Assembly: GCA_964414345.1 (NCBI GenBank)
Contig: CAYPWF010000006.1
Location: 1 to 64,000, forward strand
Length of the DNA: 64,000 nt
From: Desulfocorpusculum sp964414345
GTDB lineage: Bacteria; Desulfobacterota; Desulfocorpusculales; Desulfocorpusculum
Direction: 5' to 3'
Part shown: positions 1 through 8,756 of the stretch, one piece after another
Layout of the letters: every line of letters begins with the position of its first letter
How positions within the stretch are numbered: position 1 is the stretch's first letter
Position numbers and translations under genes: made by a program
The notes under the pieces: generated by a model
What the model was told of the DNA's origin: nothing
The model's input: only the letters and a program-made list of their open reading frames with translations
Database searches by the model: none

Positions 1-1142
1 GTTCCCAGGGGGGCGAAGAGGGGGTAAAGATCCTCGTAAGACTGGCAAGGGAGCTGAACTGCCTTGGGGTGGCGGGGGGCGGGATATATCCTCTGGATAG
101 GGCGGCCAACACCCAGGGGGCCTGCGACATGGGGACCCTGCCTGAATTTCTCCCTGGTTACAGGTCCTCGGGGGATCCTCGGTGCAGGGCTGAGCTGGCC
201 CAATCTTGGGGGAAAGAGCCTCCCCCCGGCCCTGGCATGAGTCTCCCAGAGATGCTGGAGGCGGCCCTGAGAGGAGAGCTTAAAGCTCTTTACATAATGG
301 GTGAGAACCCTTTGGAGGTTTTGCCGAGCTATGCTGCCGAGGCTCTTTTGAGGCTGGAGTTTCTGGTGGTCCAGGAGATGTTCCCCACGGCCACTTGCCA
401 GAGGGCCCATTCGGTCTTGCCTGCTGCCGGTTTTCTGGAAAAAGAGGGCACTTATACCAGCCTGGAGAGGAGAATCCAGAGGATACGGCCGGTCTTACCA
501 CCTCCTGGGGGTGCAAGACCCGACTGCTGGATCCTCTCGGGGCTCTTGAAGCGAACAGCCGACCTGCCCGAGTACGAGGCGCCGGCAGAGGTGATGAAGG
601 AGATCAGTCAGACTGTCCCCCAAATGAGGGGGGTACGTTATGCAAGACTTGAAGCCTCGCCCATTTTTTGGCCCTGCACGGATCCAACGGCCTCTGGAGA
701 GAGGATTCTACTTAGGGGGGGAGCCCCTGAGCCCCAAACTGTGCCGGATCCTTCCAAACTTATGCAGATGGATCCAAAAGACCCGGACTTCCCCTTCCTG
801 GCCGTGGAAGTTGAGTCTCTCTTTAGAATGGGCAGCGCAGTTCGTTCCAGCCGGGCAGGCAGGTTGAGGGACTTCTCCCCCCAAACCCTGGTTTTCTTGA
901 ATCCCTCTGACATGGGCAGACTGGAGCTGGGAGAGCAAGCTCAAGTGAAGTTGCTTTCCAGATGGGGCGAGCTTAAGGCTACTGCGCTGTCGAAGCCTGA
1001 AATCCATCCAGGCTTGCTTTGCGTGCTGCCTGCAGCCCAAGGCCGTGGGCTTGCCGGACTGGCGCCTTGGGGTTGGGACCCTGCCAGTAGGACAGCTCAA
1101 ACCAGAAAGGCAAGGGTGAGGCTGGAGAGGTGCGGTGGATAA
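1..1142 (+). CDS. Formate dehydrogenase alpha/NuoG-type molybdopterin oxidoreductase, C-terminal part
   Basis: The frame is open to the left edge (reading from base 3), so only the last 379 residues of a molybdenum or tungsten bis-pterin oxidoreductase are present. The visible part has the stretch KALYIMGENP typical of the pterin-binding core, a segment like the EYEAPAEVMKEI region of formate dehydrogenase and NuoG, and a C-terminal dinucleotide-binding barrel. The N-terminal Fe-S domains and the active-site Cys/Sec lie outside. NuoE- and NuoF-like partners follow, so a cytoplasmic NAD(P)-linked formate dehydrogenase is the best guess. A NuoG-like or other oxidoreductase role cannot be excluded from this fragment. 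Confidence 0.8.
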   Translation, partial: SQGGEEGVKILVRLARELNCLGVAGGGIYPLDRAANTQGACDMGTLPEFLPGYRSSGDPRCRAELAQSWGKEPPPGPGMSLPEMLEAALRGELKALYIMGENPLEVLPSYAAEALLRLEFLVVQEMFPTATCQRAHSVLPAAGFLEKEGTYTSLERRIQRIRPVLPPPGGARPDCWILSGLLKRTADLPEYEAPAEVMKEISQTVPQMRGVRYARLEASPIFWPCTDPTASGERILLRGGAPEPQTVPDPSKLMQMDPKDPDFPFLAVEVESLFRMGSAVRSSRAGRLRDFSPQTLVFLNPSDMGRLELGEQAQVKLLSRWGELKATALSKPEIHPGLLCVLPAAQGRGLAGLAPWGWDPASRTAQTRKARVRLERCGG

Positions 1143-1196
1143 TGGGTCCTGTCTTGAGGGTATGTTGCGAGGGACTTTTTCATGCTCAAGAACAGC

Positions 1197-1219
1197 CTGA
1201 TTCTTGGTTTCAGAATCAG
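1197..1219 (+). terminator. Stem-loop between the molybdoenzyme gene and nuoE
   Basis: CTGATTCT and AGAATCAG form a perfect 8-bp stem with a 7-nt loop. No T-run follows, so it may be an attenuator or mRNA-processing hairpin rather than a full terminator. Confidence 0.4.
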
Positions 1220-1230
1220 CCCGGGTTTGA

Positions 1231-1309
1231 TCGGAATATTTTGAAGGGCACCGGGGGCTTGGGGGCGCTATCCCTGAGCTGACCGGTTTTAAAGAATAAT
1301 CCGGGTTAG
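1231..1309 (+). repeat. Dispersed intergenic repeat, copy A (diverged)
   Basis: It begins TCGGAATATT and ends AGAATAATCCGGGTTAG. It aligns along its whole length, with one single-base indel, to copy C at 27235-27312 and shares its right end with copy B at 8676-8756. The central GGGGGC/GCCCCC hairpin of B and C is degraded here. It ends about 20 bp before the nuoE start codon. Confidence 0.7.
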
Positions 1310-1329
1310 CTGCGCAGGAGGAATTCCCC

Positions 1330-1806
1330 ATGCTGAAAACAGGCGGATCGGCTGGAGAGCTAAGTGGTCTGGAAGAGCTTTTCGGCGGGACCAAAGGAGG
1401 CAGGCAGGCTCTCATCCCTCTATTGCAGAGAATCCAGGAACGCTTCGGTTATGTGCCCCCCCAATCCCTGGAGCCTGTGGCCAGGCACCTGGGACTCTTC
1501 CCAGCAGAGGTGCAGGGCGTGGTGAGCTTTTACGCCCAGTTTTCTCTCACACCCAAGGGTCGCAACATTGTTAGGGTTTGCAGGGGCACCGCCTGCCACG
1601 TCAAGGGTGGGAAATCCATACTGCGTGTGGCTGAGGAAAAACTCGGCATCCAGGATGGACAGACCCGGGAGGATCTGCTCTTCAGCCTTGAGACCGTGGC
1701 CTGCCTGGGGACCTGTTTTTTGGCACCTGTGATGATGGTGAACCGAAACTACTATGGGAGGCTTGTGCCGCCTCAGGTGCAGTCCATTTTGAGACAGTAT
1801 GAGTGA
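1330..1806 (+). CDS. nuoE: NuoE-like thioredoxin-fold [2Fe-2S] subunit
   Basis: This 158-residue protein is the 24-kDa (NuoE/HydC type) electron-transfer subunit that passes electrons between a NuoF flavoprotein and a catalytic subunit. An N-terminal helical domain with RIQERFGYVPP is followed by the thioredoxin-like domain. The four cluster ligands are visible as Cys84, Cys89, Cys125 and Cys129 (CRGTAC and CLGTC). A strong AGGAGG precedes the ATG. It sits between the molybdoenzyme gene and the NuoF-GltD fusion, which suggests a soluble NAD(P)-linked complex rather than membrane complex I, since no nuo membrane genes are nearby. Confidence 0.92.
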   Translation: MLKTGGSAGELSGLEELFGGTKGGRQALIPLLQRIQERFGYVPPQSLEPVARHLGLFPAEVQGVVSFYAQFSLTPKGRNIVRVCRGTACHVKGGKSILRVAEEKLGIQDGQTREDLLFSLETVACLGTCFLAPVMMVNRNYYGRLVPPQVQSILRQYE

Positions 1807-1828
1807 ACATTAGAAGGAGAGTATTTAC

Positions 1829-4800
1829 ATGTCCGCGTTGAAGAGCTTGGAGGCTCTGGAGGGGCTCAGGCAAGAGCTTCTTCAAAATGAACCTCCCAAG
1901 AAGAGCCGCTTGAGGGTCTGTATGACCGGCTGCAGGGCTTATGGAGCCTTGCAGCTGAGGGAAGCCCTGGCAGAAGAGCTCCAAAAGGCGGGCCTTCGGG
2001 ACTCGGTGGAGATACGGGAGACGGGTTGCCAGGGGTTTTGCGCCCGAGCCCCTGTGATGGTTGTGGACCCACAAGGTTGGTTTTACCAACAGGTAAGACC
2101 CGAGGATGCCAAGCAAATAGTGGAAGAGACCCTCTTGGGGGGGAGGCTCCTGGACAGGCTGGTCTATGGAGACCCCGTGAGCGGGGAGCGCTTTGCCTCC
2201 TTGGGGCAGATTCCATTCTATAGGAGTCAGCAGCGCAAAGTGCTTGGTCTTTGCGGCCTTGTGGACCCCAAGAGCATAGAGAGCTACCTGATTCAGGACG
2301 GATACTCAGCCTTAGCCAAAGTGCTAAGGGAGATGAGCCCAGAGGCTGTGATAGAGGAGGTGGAGCGGGCTGGCTTGAGGGGAAGGGGAGGGGCCGGATT
2401 CCCAACAGGGAGGAAGTGGCGTTTTACCAGGCAATCCCCTGGGGAGCCCAAGTATATAGTCTGCAATGCGGATGAGGGGGATCCGGGGGCCTTCATGGAC
2501 AGGGCCGTGCTGGAGGGGGATCCCCACAGCGTGCTGGAGGGGATGCTCATCGGGGCATATGCCATGGGGGCCCGGGAGGGTTTCATTTACGTGCGGGCCG
2601 AGTACCCCATAGCCGTGGAGCACCTTCAGACGGCCGTTTCTCAGGCCAGGGAGCTGGGGCTCCTAGGTGAGGGGATATTGGGGTCAGATTTCTCGTTCCA
2701 GGTGCACATCAAAGAGGGGGCCGGTGCCTTTGTTTGCGGGGAGGAGACGGCCCTTATAGCTTCCATAGAGGGCAGAAGGGGAATGCCCCGGGCCAGGCCT
2801 CCCTTCCCAGCCCAGGCCGGACTATGGGGTAAACCTACCTGCATAAACAACGTGGAGACCTTTGCCAATATCCGCTCCATCATCTTGGAGGGTTCCCAAA
2901 GCTATGCTTCGGTGGGCACCGAGTCTTCCAAGGGCACCAAGGTTTTCTCCTTGGCCGGCAAGGTAAACAACACCGGGCTGGTGGAGGTGCCCATCGGCAT
3001 CAGCATGAGGGAAATCATATACCAGGTGGGAGGGGGCATCCCCAAAGGGAGGAAGTTCAAAGCAGTTCAGATGGGGGGGCCCTCTGGAGGATGCGTGCCG
3101 GCGCGCCATCTGGACTTGCCTGTGGACTACGAGTCCATCCAGTCCGTGGGCTCCATAATGGGCTCAGGCGGCATGGTGGTCATGGACGAGAACAACTGCA
3201 TGGTTGACATCGCCCGCTTTTTCCTGAGCTTTACCCAGTCGGAGTCCTGCGGCAAATGCGCCCCATGCCGCTTGGGCACGACCCAGATGCTCTCCATCCT
3301 GAACAGGATCACCAGGGGGGAGGGCCGACCCAAGGATCTGAACCGCCTAATAGAAATCGGCACTGTGGTGCGAAGATCCTCCCTTTGCGGTTTGGGCCAG
3401 ACATGCGCCAACCCTGTGCTTACCACCATCGCGCACTTCAGGGGGGAATACGAGGCCCACATCCAGGAGGGTAGATGCCCGGCGGCTTCCTGCGAGCAGA
3501 TGATCATCTCTGCCTGCCAGCATGCCTGCCCGGCAGGCATAGACGTGCCCAACTATGTGGGCTTTATAGCCGAGGGCAGGTTTGCCGAGGCGGCTGAACT
3601 CATTCGGGAGCGAAATCCCTTTCCCTCCATATGCGGCCGCATATGCCACCACCCGTGTGAGACCAAGTGCAGGAGAGGGGAGCTGGATGAGCCGGTGGCC
3701 ATACGGGCCCTGAAGAAGTTCGCGGCCGACTGGTATTACGAGCACGCCCCAAAGGAGCCTGAACCCTTCCCCCTGCGCCACACAGAGAGGGTGGCGGTTG
3801 TGGGGGCAGGACCGGCCGGGCTCACCTGTGCTTTTTTCCTGAGAAAGATGGGCTATCCCGTGGTGGTGTTGGAGGCCCTTCCCGTTGGAGGGGGCATGAT
3901 GGGGGTGGCCATACCTGACTTCAGACTTCCAAAGGAGGTGATCCAGCGGGAGATCCGTTACATAGAGGCTCGTGGGGTCGAGATCCGCTACAACTCGCCT
4001 GTCACCACCCAAAGAGGCGTGGAAGATTTGCTGAAAGAGGGCTTCCAGGCCGTGTTCATTGCCGCCGGGGCCCAAAGAAGCCAGCTAATCGGGATTCCCG
4101 GAGAATTGGAGGGCATAGACGGTCTTCATTACGGGCTTCGTTTCCTGAGAGACGTGAAGGTAGGCAAGAAGGTTGATGTGGGAAGCAGGGTGGCAGTCAT
4201 AGGGGGCGGGAACACTGCCTTGGATGCAGCTAGAACCGCAAGGAGACTGGGAGCCGAGCAGGTGAACATCTACTACAGGCGCTCCTTGGAAGAGATGCCC
4301 GTGAGCCGGAGGGAGCTTCGGGAGGCAATGGAGGAGGGGATTGGAATCAACTGCCTCGTCAGCCCCACCCGTTTGGTGCACGAAAACTGGAAGGTGAAGG
4401 GGATAGAGTGTGTGCGCATGAGACAGGCAGAGGCGGACGAGTCGGGAAGGAGAAGGCCTTTACCCATAGAAGGTAGCGAGTTCTTTGTGGAGGCGGATAT
4501 GGTCATACCGGCCGTTGGGCAAGCCCCTGACCTATCTTTTCTCATGGAGGACACTCGCTTGGAAAGGGTCAAGTGGGGTGCCCTCAGGGTGAACCCCAAC
4601 ACCTTGGCCACCAACGTTCCAGGTATCTTCGCCGGGGGGGACCTGGTCACAGGTCCCACCTCGGTGATCCAAGCCATTGCTTCAGGAAGAAGGGCTGCGC
4701 TGGCTATAGACAAGTATCTCAGGGGAGATCCCACCCGGGTGGTGATAAGGGACGAGAAGTGCGTGGAGGAACCCCAGAGAGCAACCCAGCCCGAGGAGGC

Positions 4801-4960
4801 TGCCCCTGCAGGGCGTGTGGAGGTCCCCATGCTTCCCCCTGGAGAAAGATTGAGTGGATTTATGGAGGCTGAGGGGGGTTACTCGGAGCAGGAAGCTGTG
4901 TCCGAGGCCCTGAGGTGTCTGAGGTGCGACAGGGAAAAAATCAGGGACCGGCCTTTGTGA
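1829..4960 (+). CDS. nuoF: NuoF-like NADH/FMN subunit fused to GltD/NfnB-like NADPH flavoprotein
   Basis: This 1043-residue fusion probably moves electrons between NADH, NADPH and Fe-S partners. Residues 1-110 are a thioredoxin-like [2Fe-2S] domain (Cys31, Cys35, Cys67, Cys71). About 120-550 is NuoF, with the GRGGAGFPTG NADH/FMN loop near 182, an SLBB region, and the SCGKCAPC cluster motif near 471 plus a Cys near 520. About 555-1043 is a GltD/NfnB-like half with a Cys-rich Fe-S region (CQHACP, CGRICHHPC), FAD motif GAGPAGL near 658, NADPH motif GGGNTALDAAR near 792, and a terminal RCLRC. The joined nucleotide sites resemble bifurcating transhydrogenases of the Nfn and Sporomusa Stn type; the activity here is inferred. 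Confidence 0.9.
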   Translation: MSALKSLEALEGLRQELLQNEPPKKSRLRVCMTGCRAYGALQLREALAEELQKAGLRDSVEIRETGCQGFCARAPVMVVDPQGWFYQQVRPEDAKQIVEETLLGGRLLDRLVYGDPVSGERFASLGQIPFYRSQQRKVLGLCGLVDPKSIESYLIQDGYSALAKVLREMSPEAVIEEVERAGLRGRGGAGFPTGRKWRFTRQSPGEPKYIVCNADEGDPGAFMDRAVLEGDPHSVLEGMLIGAYAMGAREGFIYVRAEYPIAVEHLQTAVSQARELGLLGEGILGSDFSFQVHIKEGAGAFVCGEETALIASIEGRRGMPRARPPFPAQAGLWGKPTCINNVETFANIRSIILEGSQSYASVGTESSKGTKVFSLAGKVNNTGLVEVPIGISMREIIYQVGGGIPKGRKFKAVQMGGPSGGCVPARHLDLPVDYESIQSVGSIMGSGGMVVMDENNCMVDIARFFLSFTQSESCGKCAPCRLGTTQMLSILNRITRGEGRPKDLNRLIEIGTVVRRSSLCGLGQTCANPVLTTIAHFRGEYEAHIQEGRCPAASCEQMIISACQHACPAGIDVPNYVGFIAEGRFAEAAELIRERNPFPSICGRICHHPCETKCRRGELDEPVAIRALKKFAADWYYEHAPKEPEPFPLRHTERVAVVGAGPAGLTCAFFLRKMGYPVVVLEALPVGGGMMGVAIPDFRLPKEVIQREIRYIEARGVEIRYNSPVTTQRGVEDLLKEGFQAVFIAAGAQRSQLIGIPGELEGIDGLHYGLRFLRDVKVGKKVDVGSRVAVIGGGNTALDAARTARRLGAEQVNIYYRRSLEEMPVSRRELREAMEEGIGINCLVSPTRLVHENWKVKGIECVRMRQAEADESGRRRPLPIEGSEFFVEADMVIPAVGQAPDLSFLMEDTRLERVKWGALRVNPNTLATNVPGIFAGGDLVTGPTSVIQAIASGRRAALAIDKYLRGDPTRVVIRDEKCVEEPQRATQPEEAAPAGRVEVPMLPPGERLSGFMEAEGGYSEQEAVSEALRCLRCDREKIRDRPL

Positions 4961-5092
4961 AGGCAAGGGGATCCATAAGAAAGGAAATATGAGCCTTGTG
5001 CGGCTGGGAGAGAATCTGGCGAGACCTGGTTGTACTGCCCGTGTGAAGCATCATAATCCAAGTCTGGATGATCCAAGCCAAGGAGAAGACAG

Positions 5093-5758
5093 ATGATCAG
5101 GTCCATCACCAAACAGAAGAGCCTAGAGGAAATCCTGAGCCTCCTGGAGGGCATGGAGAGGGTTTTCATCCTGGGCTGCGGGACCTGCGTAACCCTCTGC
5201 CGCACCGGAGGTGCGCCAGAAGTTGAGGACATGACCAAGAAGCTAAGGGAAAACGGAAGAATCATCATGGGCTCCATGGTCATACCCGTTGCATGCGACG
5301 AGATCTCCCACGAGGCCCTGGAGCAGATGAGGGACCCTCTTTCCCAGAGCCAGGGGATCCTGATCATGACCTGCGCATTCGGGGTACAGACTATTGGCAG
5401 GCAGGTTCAAATCCCTGTTATACCGGCCCTGGACACGCTTTTCATCGGCAAGGAGCGGGGGATCGGGCAATTCGAGGAGATCTGCACCCAATGCGGGGAT
5501 TGCATCCTGGGGGAGACCGGCGGCATCTGCCCCGTGACCAGCTGTCACAAGGGCCTTCTCAACGGCCCCTGCGGGGGGACCAAGGATGGCAAATGCGAAA
5601 TAGACCCCCAGAAAGACTGTGCTTGGACCCTGATTTACGAAAGGCTGAAAGCCCAAGGAAGGCTGGATCGCATGCGAAGGTTGCAGCCTGCCAAAAACTA
5701 TCAGGTAAGCCCCAAGCCGGGCAGGATCTTGATCCCCGTGGAGGAAAGGGGGGAGTGA
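5093..5758 (+). CDS. metV: MetV-like partner of methylenetetrahydrofolate reductase
   Basis: This 221-residue protein matches the MTHFR C-terminal-domain family (MetV), the Fe-S/zinc partner of MetF in acetogens and other Wood-Ljungdahl organisms. Cysteines cluster at the N-terminus (Cys29, Cys32, Cys36) and again in a CTQCGDC...CPVTSCHKGLLNGPCGG region around residues 130-170, the family hallmark. Its stop is one base before the metF start, so the two are translationally coupled. In known systems MetFV may couple to HdrABC/MvhD; those genes are absent here and the flanking genes are NuoEF-GltD instead. The 132-bp upstream gap shows no clear promoter. Confidence 0.9.
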   Translation: MIRSITKQKSLEEILSLLEGMERVFILGCGTCVTLCRTGGAPEVEDMTKKLRENGRIIMGSMVIPVACDEISHEALEQMRDPLSQSQGILIMTCAFGVQTIGRQVQIPVIPALDTLFIGKERGIGQFEEICTQCGDCILGETGGICPVTSCHKGLLNGPCGGTKDGKCEIDPQKDCAWTLIYERLKAQGRLDRMRRLQPAKNYQVSPKPGRILIPVEERGE

Positions 5759-5759
5759 G

Positions 5760-6659
5760 ATGAGCTTGCGGTTCAGAGAAATTCTAAGCTCGGGAGAATT
5801 TGTGATCACAAGCGAAATCGGCCCGCCCAAAGGTACAAATCTGGCCCCCATGCTTCACCACATTGAGCTCCTCAAGGATAAGGTGCATGCTCTAAATGTG
5901 ACTGACCATCAGAGCTCGGTCATGAGGTTTCCTTCCTTGGGAGGGGCCATGCTGATAAGAGAAAGAGGGGGAGAGCCCATCTTACAGGTGACCTGTCGAG
6001 ACAGAAACCGTCTGGCTTTGCAGGCAGACCTGCTCCTGGCTTACAGCAGGGGGATAAGAAATGTGCTTTGCCTCACCGGAGATTCGGTAGTGGTGGGGGA
6101 TCACAAGGAGGCCAAAGGGGTCTTTGATCTGGACTCTAGCCAGCTTCTTATGGCCGTGCGAAGCTTGGAGCAGGGCAAGGATTTGGGGGGAAACGAGCTG
6201 GACGGGAAGCCCGAGTTTTGCGCCGGGGCCATTGTGACCCCCGAGGCAAGGCCTTTGGAGCCGCAGCTCATCAAATTCGAGAAGAAGATCCAGGCTGGGG
6301 CCGAGTTCTTCCAGACACAGGCCATTTACGACCTGGAGAACTTCGAGAGGTTCATGGATTATGCCAGGCCCTTTGGGGTCAAGATCCTCGCTGGCATAAT
6401 CCTTCTCACCTCCTGGAGGATGGCCGAGTACATGAACAAGAACGTTCCAGGGGTTTACGTCCCCCAGCCCCTCATCCAGGAACTCAAGGAAGCCCCCAAG
6501 GGTGAGGCGCTCGGGGTGGGCATCCAGATCGCAGGGAGGATGATCAAGACCTTGAAAGAGAAGAGGCTGTGCCATGGGGTGCACATAATGGCCATAGGCA
6601 GGGAGGAGCTGGTGCCCGAGATTCTTCAGGCAGCCGGCCTGGATGGAACCGGGGGATGA
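5760..6659 (+). CDS. metF: 5,10-methylenetetrahydrofolate reductase
   Basis: This 299-residue TIM-barrel flavoprotein reduces methylene-THF to methyl-THF, the last folate step of the methyl branch, or runs in reverse during oxidation. The N-terminal TSEIGPPKG carries the conserved catalytic Glu (residue 19). FAD- and folate-binding segments NVLCLTGD and FFQTQAIYDLENF are present. The length fits the bacterial family. The ATG starts at base 5760, directly after the metV stop, with the metV 3' end GGAAAGGGGGG as ribosome-binding region. It probably forms one complex with MetV. Confidence 0.93.
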   Translation: MSLRFREILSSGEFVITSEIGPPKGTNLAPMLHHIELLKDKVHALNVTDHQSSVMRFPSLGGAMLIRERGGEPILQVTCRDRNRLALQADLLLAYSRGIRNVLCLTGDSVVVGDHKEAKGVFDLDSSQLLMAVRSLEQGKDLGGNELDGKPEFCAGAIVTPEARPLEPQLIKFEKKIQAGAEFFQTQAIYDLENFERFMDYARPFGVKILAGIILLTSWRMAEYMNKNVPGVYVPQPLIQELKEAPKGEALGVGIQIAGRMIKTLKEKRLCHGVHIMAIGREELVPEILQAAGLDGTGG

Positions 6660-6743
6660 GGCGCGATTCTTGCTAGTTCAAAAGAGCGGGGGGGGCTTGC
6701 TGCGGTCTAGGTGGAACCCCCAAACCCTCATAGGAGGTGAGCC

Positions 6744-7124
6744 ATGGCAAGGATATTGGTGGTTGACGATGACCCGGATTTGGTGGAGACCGTTTCCATG
6801 ATGCTGGAGAAACGTGGGCACCAAGTGGTGCCAGCTTACGGGGGGCTGGAGGGGCTTAAGAAAGTTCGGGAGCTAAAGCCCGATGCAGTGGTCCTGGATG
6901 TCATGATGCCGGACAAGGATGGCTTTGAGGTGTGCAGGGAGATAAAGGCCGATGCCGGGCTGAGAGAGATTCCGGTGCTTTTGCTTACGGCCGTGGCCTC
7001 CAAGATAAGTGAGACCAAGTACACCCCTCGTATGGCCATGGAGACCGAGGCAGACGACTATGTGGACAAACCAGTCAAGCCCGAGGAGATAGCCAGGCGG
7101 GTGGAAAGGCTGATCTCCAGGTGA
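6744..7124 (+). CDS. Stand-alone CheY-like response regulator receiver
   Basis: This 126-residue single receiver domain has the acidic pair in VVDDDPD at residues 7-11, phospho-acceptor Asp52 in VVLDVMMPDKDG, the conserved Thr in LLLTAV, and Lys in DKPVKP. There is no output domain, so it would act through protein contacts or phosphorelay. AGGAGGTGAGCC precedes the ATG. It lies 7 bp before the histidine-kinase gene, so the pair is co-transcribed and likely works together. The input is unknown; its position after metF suggests, but does not prove, a link to C1 metabolism. Confidence 0.9.
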   Translation: MARILVVDDDPDLVETVSMMLEKRGHQVVPAYGGLEGLKKVRELKPDAVVLDVMMPDKDGFEVCREIKADAGLREIPVLLLTAVASKISETKYTPRMAMETEADDYVDKPVKPEEIARRVERLISR

Positions 7125-7131
7125 GGGGGAA

Positions 7132-8679
7132 TTGAGTATCAAGGTCTCAGCGGAAAGCAAACCCTCGGAGATTCCCTTGGTCCTGGTTGTGGACGACGAG
7201 AGGGTCATGCGGGAGGGATGTGCCCGCATCTGCCAGGGCATGGGTTGCGGGGTAATGACTGCCCAAAACGGTGAGGAAGGGCTCAGGCTTCTCGCAGAGA
7301 ATCCTGTAGACGTGCTCCTTTTGGATCTCATGATGCCGGGGGTGAGCGGCATGGAGGTGTTAAAGGAGCTTATGGTAAAGGACTCTGCCCCAGTGGTCGT
7401 AGTGATCACAGGATACGCCACAGTTGAGCTGGCAGTGCAGGCCATGAAGCAGGGGGCCTATGACTTCATCGCCAAACCTTTCACCCCGGACCAGCTGCGG
7501 CTCGTTGTCTCCCGAGCCCTAGAGAGAAAGACACTCCAGAGGGAGGCGGAGAGGCTTAGGCAGGAACGGGCCAGGAGCCTCAGGGACGTGGCCCAGGAGC
7601 AAAGCCGACTTCGCACCATCATTCAGGCCATGGCCGACGGAGTGCTCGTGGCCGACAACAGGGGGATAATCGTTCTGCACAACCCCGCTGCGGCCAGGCT
7701 ATTAGGATCGGTGGGGAAGGAGCTCCTGCAAAGACCAATACAAGAGGTGGCTCCCCCAGAGATGGCATCCATGGTGTTGGAGCTGACCAGGGCCGCCCCC
7801 CTCACGGCCAGGGCCGTGGAGGCACGCATAGAGAGGATAGGGGACATCCGGGCCCATGGCAGCCCAATCCATCTTCCTGATGGAGAACTCCTGGGGGTGG
7901 TCCTGGTTATCCAGGACATAACCCGCCTCAAAGACTTGGACCGAATGAAATCCGAGTTTGTGGCAATGGTTTCCCACGAGCTTCGCTCCCCTTTGGCAGC
8001 TATAAGACAACAAATAGAGGTGCTACTGGCAGGCATGGCCGGGGAGCTCAACCAGAGGCAGCAAGAGCTTCTTGGCAGGGCTGGCCGAAGGGTGGAGGGG
8101 CTTTTGGGTCTGATCAAGGATCTTTTGGATTTGGCCCGCATAGAGGCAGGCCGCATGGTGGACAGAAGAGTAGCCCTGAATCTGGTGCCGCTGGTGGAGG
8201 AAGTTGTGGCTGGGTATAAGGAAGTGGCCGAAGGGAAGGGACAAAGCCTCGTTTGCGAAACTGCGGGTGAGCCCTTTTGGGTGGTGGGGGATGGGTCGGC
8301 CCTGGAGGAGGTCTTCTCCAATCTCCTATCCAATGCCGTCTCTTATACCCCCGAGGGGGGCAGTATCAAGGTCTGCCTGGCCAAAAGAGGCGGTTACGTG
8401 TGCGTGGAGGTGAAAGACACTGGAGTAGGCATCCCTCAGGAGTGTATCCCGCGCATCTTCGACAAGTTCTACAGGGTGCGAGACGAGAAAACCAGACAGG
8501 TGGTGGGCACAGGGCTTGGGCTTCCCATAGTGAAGGGCATAGTGGAGGCCCACCTGGGTGCAGTTGAGGTGGAAAGCGCGCCCGGCAAGGGGAGCACCTT
8601 CCGGGTGCTAATACCTGAGGCTGGCCGCCCTGTTTCCAAGTCCTCACCGAAAAGCCTCCCTGCAAGCCTTGCTTCCTAA
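7132..8679 (+). CDS. Receiver-PAS-histidine kinase hybrid
   Basis: This 515-residue cytoplasmic kinase has an N-terminal receiver (Asp65 in LLLDLMMPG), a coiled coil around 130-165, a PAS domain at about 165-265 (TIIQAMADGVLVADN), a HisKA domain with His282 in VSHELRSP, and an HATPase_c domain (SNLLSNAVSYTP, DTGVGIP, GTGLGLPI). The start is TTG, placed by the GTGAGGGGG upstream; no in-frame ATG precedes the receiver domain. No transmembrane segments are seen, so it should sense an internal signal or be driven by another kinase. The stop codon falls inside the left end of repeat copy B. Confidence 0.88.
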   Translation: MSIKVSAESKPSEIPLVLVVDDERVMREGCARICQGMGCGVMTAQNGEEGLRLLAENPVDVLLLDLMMPGVSGMEVLKELMVKDSAPVVVVITGYATVELAVQAMKQGAYDFIAKPFTPDQLRLVVSRALERKTLQREAERLRQERARSLRDVAQEQSRLRTIIQAMADGVLVADNRGIIVLHNPAAARLLGSVGKELLQRPIQEVAPPEMASMVLELTRAAPLTARAVEARIERIGDIRAHGSPIHLPDGELLGVVLVIQDITRLKDLDRMKSEFVAMVSHELRSPLAAIRQQIEVLLAGMAGELNQRQQELLGRAGRRVEGLLGLIKDLLDLARIEAGRMVDRRVALNLVPLVEEVVAGYKEVAEGKGQSLVCETAGEPFWVVGDGSALEEVFSNLLSNAVSYTPEGGSIKVCLAKRGGYVCVEVKDTGVGIPQECIPRIFDKFYRVRDEKTRQVVGTGLGLPIVKGIVEAHLGAVEVESAPGKGSTFRVLIPEAGRPVSKSSPKSLPASLAS

Positions 8680-8756
8680 CCCGGGATATTCTCCAAAGAC
8701 TGTTGGGGGCTCAAGCCCCCAAAGTTGCGGGCTTTGGAGAATTATCCGGGCTAACC
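8676..8756 (+). repeat. Dispersed intergenic palindromic repeat, copy B
   Basis: The whole element is an imperfect palindrome: the left end CTAACCCGGGATATTCTCC mirrors the right end GGAGAATTATCCGGGCTAAC. The centre is a perfect 9-bp hairpin, TTGGGGGCT-CA-AGCCCCCAA. The right half matches copies A and C. The TAA stop of the upstream kinase gene lies in the left end. Confidence 0.75.
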
